A stretch of DNA of 35,375 bases. Origin: Xanthobacteraceae bacterium (GTDB lineage Bacteria; Pseudomonadota; Alphaproteobacteria; Rhizobiales; Xanthobacteraceae). Every line of letters begins with the position of its first letter. Position 1 is the stretch's first letter. Positions 23,712-31,502 of the stretch are shown piece after piece. The translations under genes were made by a program, and so were the position numbers. The notes under the pieces are model-generated. The model searched no databases, had not been told where the DNA came from, and was given only the letters and a program-made list of their open reading frames with translations. The DNA is taken from the NCBI GenBank assembly GCA_029239875.1, contig JARBUD010000042.1:1-35375 (forward strand), written 5' to 3'.

Positions 23712-24758
23712 ATGCATACGATTGCGCGTATGAAGAGGGTCACTTCCAAGGATGTCGCCCGCGCATTGGGGGTTTCCCAATCAACGGTGTCGCGCGCCTT
23801 CTCGGCGGATGCCCGCATCCCGGAGGAGACCCGCGAGCGGATCCTGAAATCCGCGCAGGCGCTTGGCTACACGCCAAACGAGCTCGCCCGTGGGCTGCTG
23901 AAGAGCAAGTCGAACATCGTCGGCGTGGTGATGGCCGACATGCTCAACCCGTTCTATCCCAACGTGCTCGACATCATGTCGCGCCGGCTCCACGCCATCG
24001 GCAAGCGCATGCTGCTGTTCTCGGTGCCGAACGACACCGATGTCGACGAGGTGCTGCCGTTCCTGCTGCAATACAATGTGGAAGGCGTCATCATCACCTC
24101 GGCGACGCTGTCGAGCAAGATGGCGGACGTGTTCCGCAACCACAACACGCGCGTCGTCCTGTTCAATCGCGCGGTCTATGACCGTTCCGTCAGCTCGGTG
24201 TGCTGCGAGAACCACGACGCCTCCGGCAATGTCGCCCGGCTCTTGATCGAGGCCGGTCACCGGCGCTTCGCCATCATCGGCGGCAAGCCCGACACCTCGA
24301 CCCATATCGAGCGCAGCGGCGGCTTCCAGCGCGAGCTGCGTCGCGCCGGCCTGTCGCTGCAGGCGGAGGAGTTCGGCGGCAACACCTATGAGGGCGGCTT
24401 CCGCACGGCCATGCTCCTGCTCGAGGGCAAGAACCCGCCCGACGCCATCTTCTGCATCAGCGACGTGATGGCGATCGGCGCACTCGAAGCCGCGCGCCGG
24501 GTGCTGGGGCTCAGGGTGCCGGACGACGTCTCCATCGTCGGCTTCGACGACATCCCCTCGGCTGCCTGGCCGTCCTACGGGCTCACCACGGTACGCCAGC
24601 CGGTCGAGATGATGGTCTCGCAGGCGTTCTCCCTGCTTTCCGACGACGTGGCCAATGCCTCCGCCGCCCCGGTCGCGGTGCGCATTCCCGGCGAGCTGGT
24701 GGTGCGCGGCTCCGCCCGGCTCGATCCGGCGGGCAAGAAGACCAGAACGGTACGCTAG
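23712..24758 (+). CDS. LacI-family transcriptional regulator
   Basis: A 348-residue LacI/PurR-type repressor. The helix-turn-helix and hinge helix occupy about residues 8-65 (SKDVARALGVSQSTVSRAFS, then LARGLLKSKSNIVGVV), followed by a periplasmic-binding-protein-like effector domain ending in VRQPVEMM. It probably binds TGCATACGTATGCA at 22585 and 24796 and so controls the flanking catabolic genes. A partial copy, TGCATACG (23713-23720) facing CGTATGA (23727-23733), overlaps its own start codon. The start chosen is the ATG at 23712 after GGTGGCGGCGAC; an ATG six codons later (23730) is equally consistent with homology. The effector is unknown, presumably the pathway substrate. Confidence 0.94.
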   Translation: MHTIARMKRVTSKDVARALGVSQSTVSRAFSADARIPEETRERILKSAQALGYTPNELARGLLKSKSNIVGVVMADMLNPFYPNVLDIMSRRLHAIGKRMLLFSVPNDTDVDEVLPFLLQYNVEGVIITSATLSSKMADVFRNHNTRVVLFNRAVYDRSVSSVCCENHDASGNVARLLIEAGHRRFAIIGGKPDTSTHIERSGGFQRELRRAGLSLQAEEFGGNTYEGGFRTAMLLLEGKNPPDAIFCISDVMAIGALEAARRVLGLRVPDDVSIVGFDDIPSAAWPSYGLTTVRQPVEMMVSQAFSLLSDDVANASAAPVAVRIPGELVVRGSARLDPAGKKTRTVR

Positions 24759-24790
24759 GCCCACAGCCAAGATCGCAATTTCGTTCGTGA

Positions 24791-24810
24791 TATAATGCAT
24801 ACGTATGCAT
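24791..24810 (+). promoter_or_regulatory. Promoter -10 box overlapped by LacI-type operator, upstream of the SDR genes
   Basis: TATAAT at 24791-24796 is a perfect -10 box. The perfect 16-bp palindrome ATGCATACGTATGCAT (24795-24810) overlaps its end and covers the expected start site. No good -35 box is visible at the right distance. The arrangement is classic for repression by a LacI-type protein bound at the start site. The core palindrome is identical to the one at 22585-22598. Confidence 0.8.
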
Positions 24811-24832
24811 AGAATTGAGGAGGCCGCCCCGC

Positions 24833-25606
24833 ATGGACGTCAGCACGAAGGCACCCGCCCCGGATTTCCGGCTCGACGGCCGGCGCGTTCTCGTCACCGG
24901 CGCGGGACGGGGCATCGGGCTCGCCGCCTCGCTCGCGCTCGCCCGCTACGGCGCGCAGGTCACGCTCACCGCGCGCAGCGCCGACGAACTGGAAGCGGCG
25001 GCTGATCAGGTGCGCGCGGCGGGCGGCGTGGCCGAGACGCTGCCGCTCGACCTGCGCAATTCCAACGGTGTCGCCGCTGCGCTAGCCGAACGCCCCGCCT
25101 TCGACGTTCTCGTCAACAATGCCGGCATGAACCGCACGGCGCCCTTCCTCGATGTGCCGCAGCAGGATTTCGACGACATCATAGGCCTCAATGTGCGCGC
25201 GCTCTATTTCACCGCGCAGGCGGTGGCGCGCGGCATGGCGAGCGCCGGGCGTGGTGGCTCGATCATCAACATGTCCTCGCAGATGGGCCATGTCGGCGCG
25301 CCGACGCGCACGGTCTATTGCGCGTCGAAATGGGCAGTGGAGGGCATGACCCGCGCCATGGCGCTCGACCTCGCCCCGTACGGCATCCGCGTCAACACCA
25401 TCGGCCCGACCTTCGTCGAGACGCCAATGTCCGGCGCGTTCCTGAAGGACGACACCTTCAAGGCCACCGTGCTGTCGAAGATCAAGCTCGGCCGTATCGG
25501 CCATGTCGACGACATCACCGGCGCCATCGTGTTCCTCGCCTCCGGGGCCTCCGCGCTCATGACCGGGGCCTCGATGGTCATTGACGGCGGCTGGACCGCG
25601 GACTGA
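24833..25606 (+). CDS. SDR family oxidoreductase (first of pair)
   Basis: A 257-residue classical short-chain dehydrogenase/reductase. Visible are the cofactor motif TGAGRGIG at 22-29, NNAG at 95-98, the catalytic Ser148/149, and Tyr162 with Lys166 in YCASK. The C-terminal MTGASMVIDGGWT is standard. It would interconvert an alcohol and a ketone with NAD(P). The ATG has AGGAGG nine bases upstream and lies just behind the operator-promoter at 24791-24810, so it belongs to the LacI regulon. The next SDR follows after 21 bases. The substrate cannot be told. Confidence 0.94.
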   Translation: MDVSTKAPAPDFRLDGRRVLVTGAGRGIGLAASLALARYGAQVTLTARSADELEAAADQVRAAGGVAETLPLDLRNSNGVAAALAERPAFDVLVNNAGMNRTAPFLDVPQQDFDDIIGLNVRALYFTAQAVARGMASAGRGGSIINMSSQMGHVGAPTRTVYCASKWAVEGMTRAMALDLAPYGIRVNTIGPTFVETPMSGAFLKDDTFKATVLSKIKLGRIGHVDDITGAIVFLASGASALMTGASMVIDGGWTAD

Positions 25607-25627
25607 CATCACACGGGAAGGAAAGCC

Positions 25628-26377
25628 ATGCTCCTGGAAGGAAAGGTCGCGCTCATCACTGGCGCCGGCTCGGAACGCGGCATCGGCCGCGCGGCAGCCC
25701 GCCGCTTCGTCGCGGAGGGCGGACGCATCGCCGTTGTCGACATCGGCGCGGGCCGCGCCGAAGAAGCCGCGCGGGCGCTCGGCGACGGCAATCGCGGCTA
25801 TGAATGCGACGTCACCGATGAGGACGCCTGCACGGCGGCCGTCGCCCGTGCCGTCGGAGATTTCGGCGCGCTCGACATCGTGGTGACCAGCGCGGGTGTC
25901 AGCCAGCCCGACCGTTTCCTCGACATCAGCCCGGCCGACTACAAGCTGGTGATGGATGTGAACCTCTTGGGCACGTTCAACATCTGCCGGGCCGTTGTGC
26001 CGCATTTTAAGTCGAGACAGGTCGGCGCCATCGTCTGCATCGGCTCGCTAGCGGCGCTACGCGGCGGTGGGGTGTTCGGTGGCTCGCACTACGCGGCCTC
26101 TAAGGGCGGCGTCCACAGCCTCGCCAAGGCGCTGGCACGCGAATTTGCCGGCGACGGCATCCGCGTCAACGCCATCGCGCCGGGCCTCGTCGATACCGAC
26201 CTGTTTCAGGGCCGCCTCACCCCCGAGCAGCGGCGCTTTGTGGAGGCGAGCGTGCCAATGGGCAGGCTGGCACGGCCCGAAGAGGTGGCCGATGCCTGTC
26301 TCTACCTCGCGTCGCCGATGTCGACCTATGTAACCGGCGTGGTGCTCGACGTGAACGGGGGGCTACATATCCACTAG
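25628..26377 (+). CDS. SDR family oxidoreductase (second of pair)
   Basis: A 249-residue classical SDR. The glycine motif is slightly expanded, TGAGSERGIG at 11-20; NNAG is replaced by TSAG at 87-90. Catalytic Ser140, Tyr155 and Lys159 (YAASK) are present, and Asp38 after the second strand suggests NAD preference. GGAAGG lies seven bases before the ATG. It is the last gene of the operator-controlled pair. Two adjacent SDRs of different sequence suggest two successive or stereochemically distinct alcohol oxidations. Confidence 0.94.
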   Translation: MLLEGKVALITGAGSERGIGRAAARRFVAEGGRIAVVDIGAGRAEEAARALGDGNRGYECDVTDEDACTAAVARAVGDFGALDIVVTSAGVSQPDRFLDISPADYKLVMDVNLLGTFNICRAVVPHFKSRQVGAIVCIGSLAALRGGGVFGGSHYAASKGGVHSLAKALAREFAGDGIRVNAIAPGLVDTDLFQGRLTPEQRRFVEASVPMGRLARPEEVADACLYLASPMSTYVTGVVLDVNGGLHIH

Positions 26378-26551
26378 GACCGCAACATCGAACGCTGGCG
26401 AGTATCACAAACGAACACGCCGCCAGAAGCTGACATCCGACAACGCCCTGAAACACGGCCTTCGGAATATTTCGCGAGCACGTGATGGAATCGGCTTCGG
26501 GTGCGTCGTCGCCTTCCTCCGGGCAGAGTTGCGCTGACAGCGCCGGCGATG

Positions 26552-27337
26552 TCAGCGTCCGGTTGCGCGTAAGTTGCCAAGAAGCTTCAATCCGCTCGCG
26601 AGCGCCTGCTGGTAGAGCAAATGGTCGAGGCCGAAGGCGATGATGTCAAAGCCGAGAGCCCAGTAATCTGCCGCCCATTGCTCGTCGAGCGCCATGAAGC
26701 CGGCCGGCTTGTTATTGCGCCGCGCTGCCGCGACCACTTTCTCGATGCCGGCGACATAGTCGGGATGCGAGAATTGCCCGGGTATGCCAAGTGAGTTGGT
26801 AAGGTCGAAATGACCGACCCACACGATGTCGACGCCCTCGACCGCCGCGATCTCATCGGCATTGGCGAGGCCCTTGGCGGTCTCGATCTGGCAGATCACG
26901 AGGTTGCGCCGCCGGCTCGCCGCCATCTTGTCCGCCGGACTTCCCGGCAGATAGTCGTCATGCGCCACGCCGAACGCTGCGCCGCGCCTTCCATAGGGCG
27001 GGTAGTTGGCATAGGAGACGATGCGCGCGGCCTCCTCGGCGGTCTCGACCATCGGCACCATGACGCCATGGGCACCCATATCGAAAGCCCGTGCCACGAA
27101 GTGGTATTCGCCGGCCGGCACGCGCACCAGCGGCGCGACGCCGAGGCCACGGCAGCCGGCGAACTGGCCCTTCATCGTCTCGAAGCCGGCGCCGGAATGC
27201 TCCATGTCATAGAGGATGAAGTCGGCGCCGGTCGCGGCGACGATGGCCGGCAGGCCGGGGGAGAAGAACTCGATCACCATGGGTCCGAATGCGCCACCGG
27301 CGGCGATCTTGTCCTTGAGCGAAACGGGAGCGGGCAT
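26552..27337 (-). CDS. HpcH/HpaI-type class II aldolase
   Basis: A 261-residue metal-dependent pyruvate aldolase. Residues equivalent to E. coli HpaI H45, R70, E149 and D175 are His47, Arg72, Glu152 (QIETAKG) and Asp178 (VGHFDLTNSLG), with almost identical spacing. Such enzymes split 4-hydroxy-2-oxoacids to pyruvate or oxaloacetate-type products and an aldehyde. It is third in a minus-strand operon, after a FadR-type regulator and a monooxygenase-fold protein, and is divergent from a TRAP transporter with a 2-hydroxyacid dehydrogenase. The neighbouring dehydrogenase could produce its 2-oxoacid substrate. GAGG lies nine bases before the ATG. The 175 bases downstream contain a weak repeat relative (26422-26438) and no terminator I can name. 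Confidence 0.93.
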   Translation of the reverse strand: MPAPVSLKDKIAAGGAFGPMVIEFFSPGLPAIVAATGADFILYDMEHSGAGFETMKGQFAGCRGLGVAPLVRVPAGEYHFVARAFDMGAHGVMVPMVETAEEAARIVSYANYPPYGRRGAAFGVAHDDYLPGSPADKMAASRRRNLVICQIETAKGLANADEIAAVEGVDIVWVGHFDLTNSLGIPGQFSHPDYVAGIEKVVAAARRNNKPAGFMALDEQWAADYWALGFDIIAFGLDHLLYQQALASGLKLLGNLRATGR

Positions 27338-27366
27338 TCGTCCAACCTCGATTCTGGCGTTGGTTG

Positions 27367-27669
27367 CTAGGCCTTGGCGTTCTCATAGGCGCGGAAGCTG
27401 CGCACGATCTTGGTGCGCACGAGCGGCGCGGATCGCGCGTCGAATTCCTTGAAATGGGCGCTCGCGAGATGGACGCGGAAGGCCGCCTCGTCATCATAGA
27501 TCTCGTAGAGCGCGACCGGCCCGGCGCCGTCCGGCGCTTCCAGCACGTCGAAGCGCGAGCAGCCCGGCTCGTCCCGGACCGATATGGCGGCGTTGGCGCG
27601 CACCAGTTCCATGAACTGCGCACGCACGTCGTCGAGGAGGTCGAACTCGACCCAAATTACATGAGACAA
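27367..27669 (-). CDS. Antibiotic biosynthesis monooxygenase (ABM) domain protein
   Basis: A 100-residue dimeric ferredoxin-like ABM-fold protein. The pattern FDLLDDVRAQFMELV, CSRFDVLEAPDG, ALYEIYDDEAAFRVHLAS, and HFKEFDA is the family's usual order. Members include quinol monooxygenases and LsrG-like isomerases; many have no known reaction. No good ATG exists: homology begins at a TTG (27669) with GAGGAG ten bases upstream, overlapping the stop of the FadR-type gene, so translation is probably coupled. It ends 29 bases before the aldolase gene. Its role in the pathway is unknown. Confidence 0.85.
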   Translation of the reverse strand: MSHVIWVEFDLLDDVRAQFMELVRANAAISVRDEPGCSRFDVLEAPDGAGPVALYEIYDDEAAFRVHLASAHFKEFDARSAPLVRTKIVRSFRAYENAKA

Positions 27670-27682
27670 GGGGGCAGACTCC

Positions 27683-28399
27683 TCAGCGCGGCTTGCGGGC
27701 CGCGTTCTGCCAGTAGAAGGCGGCGACCGATTGCAGATGCTCCTGCATCGCCGTCTCGGCGGCATCAGGATCGTGGGCGACGATGGCCTCATAGATGCGC
27801 TCGTGGAAGGCGAGCGCCTCGGCCTTGGCGCGCGTCGCCTGCAGCGACACGTCGCGCTGTTCGGTCAGCCACTGCACCACGGCCTGGTGCACCCCGTTGA
27901 ACAGTGGATTGCGCGCCACAAGGACGATCTCGAAATGGAAGGCGACGTCGGATCTCTCGAATTCTTCGAGATCGCCGAGCGCGCGCCGGTTGCGCTCCAG
28001 CGCTCCACCGATGCGGGCGATATCGGCGGCGGTGACGTGCCGCGCAGCGTGGCGGGCAAGCGCGACCTCCAGCGTCTGACGCGCGTCCTGAAAGTGTCGA
28101 ATACCCTCGGCACCGGAAAGGAAGACACGCGCCGCGCTCGACAGTTCCCCGATGAAATGTTGCGCGTCCGGCCGGGTGACGCGGGCGCGCTCGCCATTGC
28201 TGACGGCGACCAGCCCGGCCTTCTGGAGCGATAGCAGCGCCTCGCGCACGGCCGGCCGTCCGACCTGGAATTGCTCCATCAAATCACGTTCCGAAGGCAG
28301 CGCCTCGCCTTCCCTGAGGCGACCTTCCCGGATCATCCGCTCGAGATGGTCGGAGACGTCCTGATAGAGCCGGCGGCGGCGAATGGGTTGAATGTCCAT
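27683..28399 (-). CDS. FadR/GntR-family transcriptional regulator (FCD domain)
   Basis: A 238-residue regulator with an N-terminal GntR winged helix (about 10-78; LPSERDLMEQFQVGRPAVREALLSL) and an all-helical FCD ligand-binding domain from about residue 90. The FCD His/Asp metal-binding residues are suggested by FERSDVAFHFEIV and AFHERIYEAI. Such regulators often sense organic acids. It is the first gene of its operon and is divergent from the second TRAP operon; the word TGGTATGAAAGG occurs at both promoters. ATG with AGAGGG five bases upstream; the longer frame upstream crosses the promoter. Confidence 0.93.
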   Translation of the reverse strand: MDIQPIRRRRLYQDVSDHLERMIREGRLREGEALPSERDLMEQFQVGRPAVREALLSLQKAGLVAVSNGERARVTRPDAQHFIGELSSAARVFLSGAEGIRHFQDARQTLEVALARHAARHVTAADIARIGGALERNRRALGDLEEFERSDVAFHFEIVLVARNPLFNGVHQAVVQWLTEQRDVSLQATRAKAEALAFHERIYEAIVAHDPDAAETAMQEHLQSVAAFYWQNAARKPR

Positions 28400-28408
28400 G
28401 TGTCCCTC

Positions 28409-28447
28409 TTGGTATGAAAGGATGATGGCGGATTCTGGCGTTGTCAA
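28409..28447 (-). promoter_or_regulatory. FadR-type gene promoter with operator half of an inverted pair
   Basis: On the minus strand TTGACA (28447-28442) is followed 17 bases later by a weak -10, CATCCT (28424-28419). TGGTATGAAAGG (28410-28421) overlaps this -10 region and the start of transcription. The same 12 bases occur in opposite orientation at 28563-28574. A further imperfect palindrome, GTTGT and ACAAC, lies at 28440-28458. Autoregulation by the FadR-type protein is inferred. Confidence 0.6.
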
Positions 28448-28535
28448 CCCGACACAACCAGATGAAAGACTACGCTGATCCGACATAGTGCATTGATATC
28501 AGCTACTGTTTGTTGCTTCGCAGCATGGTGGCCAC

Positions 28536-28575
28536 TTGACGGCAGCAGCGGCATGCGGTTAGCCTTTCATACCAG
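28536..28575 (+). promoter_or_regulatory. TRAP system 2 promoter with operator
   Basis: TTGACG (28536-28541) and a weak TTAGCC (28559-28564) are spaced by 17 bases. CCTTTCATACCA (28563-28574), the exact reverse complement of 28410-28421, overlaps the -10 end and the likely start site. The regulator would therefore control both divergent operons through one site word. The pairing is seen; binding is inferred. Confidence 0.6.
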
Positions 28576-28646
28576 ATGGACGGATTTCAGGCCCGCTGGG
28601 CATGAGCGGCCATCACAATAAAAAAGCCGCTTAGGAGGAAACGATC

Positions 28647-29636
28647 ATGTTTCGGCACTTAGTATTCGGCGCCCTTCTCGCCACGGGCATTGCTGCCCCG
28701 GCGTCGGCGCAGCAGGTCCGCGAGCTTCGCCTCGGCTCGCCTTGGCCCTCGACCAGCACGGTGCATGCCGCGCTACCGGTTTTCGCGGCTGCGGTGGAGC
28801 GCGAGTCCAAGGGCACCATCAAGGTGCGAGTCTATCCCGACAGCCAGCTCGGTGACATCCAGTCGCTGATCAACGGGGTGCAGCTCGGCACCGTCGACAT
28901 GACTTATCTCGCCATCGGCAATGCCGGTGTGCTCAAGGGCGGCGCGCCGCTGAACGTCGCCTACGTGCCGTACCTGTTCAAGAGCAAGGCCGGCGCCGAA
29001 AAGGTGGTCAACAGCCCGGTTTTCCAGGAGCTCTACGACAACCTCGCCAAGGAATCTGGCGTACGCATCTTCGCGGTCTACGGCGCCCGCTCGCCGCGCG
29101 CGATCCAGAACCGCGTGCGGCCGATTTCCAAGCCGGAAGACCTGAAGGGCCTGAAGATCCGCATTCCCCCTATCGAGGGCATTCGTGCCGCCTTCGACAC
29201 GATGGGGGCCAAGCCCGTGGTGCTCGGCCTCGGTGACACTTACAACGCCATCGAGCGCGGCCAGGTCGACGGGCATGAGAACGGCATCGACGCCGCAGTC
29301 GGCTACAAGTGGTACGAAGTTGCCAAGTTCTTCACCCCGACCGACCACATCTACGAAACCGGCGCCTTCTACATCAACGAGAAGCTCTGGCAGTCCTTCT
29401 CCCCGCAGGAGAAGGAGATCTTCATCAACGCCGCCAAGGAAGGCGGGGCCGCGATGACGGCGGCCGGCGAGAAGGTGGACATCGAAGCCAAGAAGATCTT
29501 CGCCGACAACAAGGTCGAGATCACCCAGCCGGACAAGCCCGCCTTCGAGAAGGCGCTCGCCGATGTTTACAAGCGCTTCGAAGGCCGTGTCTGGCCGGAG
29601 GGTCTCGTCGAGCGCATCCGCACCATTCCCCAGTGA
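28647..29636 (+). CDS. TRAP transporter periplasmic binding protein (DctP family), system 2
   Basis: A 329-residue exported binding protein with a signal peptide cleaved near PASAQQ (about residue 22). Typical DctP features are YPDSQLGDIQSLINGVQLGTVDM, the KPEDLKGLKIRIPP strand with the ligand-binding arginine, and GQVDGHENGIDA. Members bind C4-dicarboxylates, sugar acids or hydroxyacids. AGGAGG precedes the ATG by eight bases. It is the first gene of the plus-strand operon (dctPQM, FMN dehydrogenase). Its branch differs from the TakP-like protein of system 1, so the two systems probably carry different solutes. Confidence 0.95.
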   Translation: MFRHLVFGALLATGIAAPASAQQVRELRLGSPWPSTSTVHAALPVFAAAVERESKGTIKVRVYPDSQLGDIQSLINGVQLGTVDMTYLAIGNAGVLKGGAPLNVAYVPYLFKSKAGAEKVVNSPVFQELYDNLAKESGVRIFAVYGARSPRAIQNRVRPISKPEDLKGLKIRIPPIEGIRAAFDTMGAKPVVLGLGDTYNAIERGQVDGHENGIDAAVGYKWYEVAKFFTPTDHIYETGAFYINEKLWQSFSPQEKEIFINAAKEGGAAMTAAGEKVDIEAKKIFADNKVEITQPDKPAFEKALADVYKRFEGRVWPEGLVERIRTIPQ

Positions 29637-29643
29637 TCCTCGC

Positions 29644-29694
29644 CTGGCGGGCGCGGCGATCGGCTGCGCCCGCATCTTTGCGGGAGCCCGCCAG
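29644..29694 (+). promoter_or_regulatory. Stem-loop between TRAP binding-protein and small permease genes, ending at the dctQ start codon
   Basis: CTGGCGGGC (29644-29652) pairs with GCCCGCCAG (29686-29694), whose last base touches the ATG at 29695. An alternative inner stem pairs GCGGGCGC (29647-29654) with GCGCCCGC (29666-29673) and would leave the GGGAG ribosome site (29682-29686) free. The two folds exclude each other, which could set a lower translation rate for the permease than for the binding protein. Confidence 0.6.
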
Positions 29695-30222
29695 ATGTCC
29701 CTTTCTGAGGTTGAACGCCTCGCGCTACGGCTTGCCGCCATTGTCGCGCGGGTGGTCGATATCGCCATCATGCTCCTCGTCGCCGCGCTGCTAGTGCTGG
29801 TGACGAGCCAGTTCGTCGACCGCAACTACGTGACGCTCTGGCACGATTCGCCGGAGGAATACGTCAAGATCGGCCTTGTCTGGCTGTGCTTCCTCGGCTT
29901 CGTGCGCGCCTCGGCGACAGGCGAGACCATTCGCATCACCTTCCTCCACGACATGATGCCGTCCGGCTTGCAACGCATCGTCGACGTGCTGCTTGACGTG
30001 CTTCTGCTGGTCGTCGTGATCTTCCTCGCCTGGAAGTGCTGGGTGATGATCCAGACGGCGCAGATGCAGATCATCCTCGGCACGTCGCTCACGCTGGACG
30101 TGCCGGTCTACGGCATGTTCGTCGGCTTCGTCCTGCTGATCCCCCTGATTTCCTGGCGCCTCCTGTGCGCCGCCCGTGGCCGGCCTCACATGCCTGCCCC
30201 GCACCCCTCCGTCGAGGCGTGA
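29695..30222 (+). CDS. TRAP transporter small permease (DctQ family), system 2
   Basis: A 175-residue membrane protein with four hydrophobic segments, as usual for DctQ. The conserved EEYVKIGLVWLCFLGFVRAS stretch near residues 54-73 is characteristic, with the following ETIRITFLHDMMP. The ATG at 29695 has GGGAG nine bases upstream. It lies 58 bases after dctP and 5 bases before dctM. Confidence 0.93.
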   Translation: MSLSEVERLALRLAAIVARVVDIAIMLLVAALLVLVTSQFVDRNYVTLWHDSPEEYVKIGLVWLCFLGFVRASATGETIRITFLHDMMPSGLQRIVDVLLDVLLLVVVIFLAWKCWVMIQTAQMQIILGTSLTLDVPVYGMFVGFVLLIPLISWRLLCAARGRPHMPAPHPSVEA

Positions 30223-30227
30223 CCGGC

Positions 30228-31502
30228 ATGAACATCCTGTTCTTCTCCTTCATCGGTCTGCTCATCCTCGGGGTCGAGGTGGGCTTCGCCATGATCGTGG
30301 CGGCCTGGCTCGGGCTCGAGCTGAAGGCCGGCCCGGCGGTAGACGCGATCATGCTGCCGACCTCGATGCTCGGCGGCATCAGCCTCTACGCGCTGGTGCA
30401 GATCCCACTGTTCATTCTCGCCGGCGAGGTGATGAATCGTGGTGGCATCACCCGCCGCCTGGTCGACGTCTCGTCCGCCTGGATCGGCCGCCGCAGCGGT
30501 AGCCTCGGCCATGTCGGCATCCTGTCGAACTTGATGCTGTCCGGCATCTCCGGCTCGGCGGTGGCGGACGCGGTGGCGACCGGCAAGGCGCTCATTCCGG
30601 AGATGCGGGCCAAGGGCTATGGCGCGGGCTATGCGGGCGCGGTGATCGCCTCCGGCGCGCTGCTCGGGCCTATTATCCCCCCGTCCATCCCGATGGTGGT
30701 CTATGCGCAGATCGCCAATGTGTCGGTCGCCAAGATGTTCCTCGCCGGCGTCCTGCCCGGCCTGCTGCTCGCCGGCGGCTTCCTCGTGATCTGCTCGATC
30801 ATCGGACGCAAGCGTGGCCTGCCGCGCGAAGAGGAGATGAGCTGGAAGCAGAAGCTCGGCGTCACCGGTCGCGCGGTCTGGGCGCTGCTGATGCCCATCA
30901 TCATTCTGCTCGGCATCCGCATGGGCCTGATGACCGACACCGAGATTGCGGCCATCGCCGTGATCTACGCGCTGATCGTCGGCTTCTTCATCTATCGCAC
31001 CATGAGGCTTTCCGACCTGCCGGCCCTACTGGCCTCGGCGGGCCGCTCGAGCGCGGTGATCCTGTTCCTGCTGGCGGCGGCGGCGCCGTTCTCCTGGCTC
31101 GTCGCCGAAAGCCAGGTGAGCGAGCATCTGGTCGAGACGATCCGCCAGATCACCGACCACCCGCTGATGATCCTGTTCATTATCAACATCCTGCTTCTCG
31201 TGGTGGGGCTGGTGCTGGAACCGTTACCGGCGATGGTGATCTTCCTGCCGGCGCTGCTGCCGCTGGCTGGCGAGCTTGGCCTCGACCCCATCCACTTCGG
31301 CGCCGTGGTCGTGGTGAACCTGATGATCGGCCTGCTGCACCCGCCGATTGGTTTGCTGCTCTTTGTGGTGTGTAGCATCGACCGGCTGCCTTTCCTCTCG
31401 GTCGCGCGCGAAGTGCTGCCTTTCCTCGCCTGGTCGATTGCGGTGCTGGTGCTGATGATCTTCTTCCCTGCGCTCTCGACCTGGCTCGGCGCAGGCCTAT
31501 GA
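30228..31502 (+). CDS. TRAP transporter large permease (DctM family), system 2
   Basis: A 424-residue inner-membrane protein with about 12 hydrophobic segments. Family words include QIPLFILAGEVMNRGGITRR near residues 58-77, SGSAVADAVATGKALIPEM, and SGALLGPIIPPSIPMVVYA near 142-160. It moves solute with sodium or proton coupling. The ATG lies five bases after the dctQ stop. Its last codons overlap the start of the FMN dehydrogenase by four bases (ATGA), so the enzyme is translated with the transporter. Confidence 0.96.
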   Translation: MNILFFSFIGLLILGVEVGFAMIVAAWLGLELKAGPAVDAIMLPTSMLGGISLYALVQIPLFILAGEVMNRGGITRRLVDVSSAWIGRRSGSLGHVGILSNLMLSGISGSAVADAVATGKALIPEMRAKGYGAGYAGAVIASGALLGPIIPPSIPMVVYAQIANVSVAKMFLAGVLPGLLLAGGFLVICSIIGRKRGLPREEEMSWKQKLGVTGRAVWALLMPIIILLGIRMGLMTDTEIAAIAVIYALIVGFFIYRTMRLSDLPALLASAGRSSAVILFLLAAAAPFSWLVAESQVSEHLVETIRQITDHPLMILFIINILLLVVGLVLEPLPAMVIFLPALLPLAGELGLDPIHFGAVVVVNLMIGLLHPPIGLLLFVVCSIDRLPFLSVAREVLPFLAWSIAVLVLMIFFPALSTWLGAGL

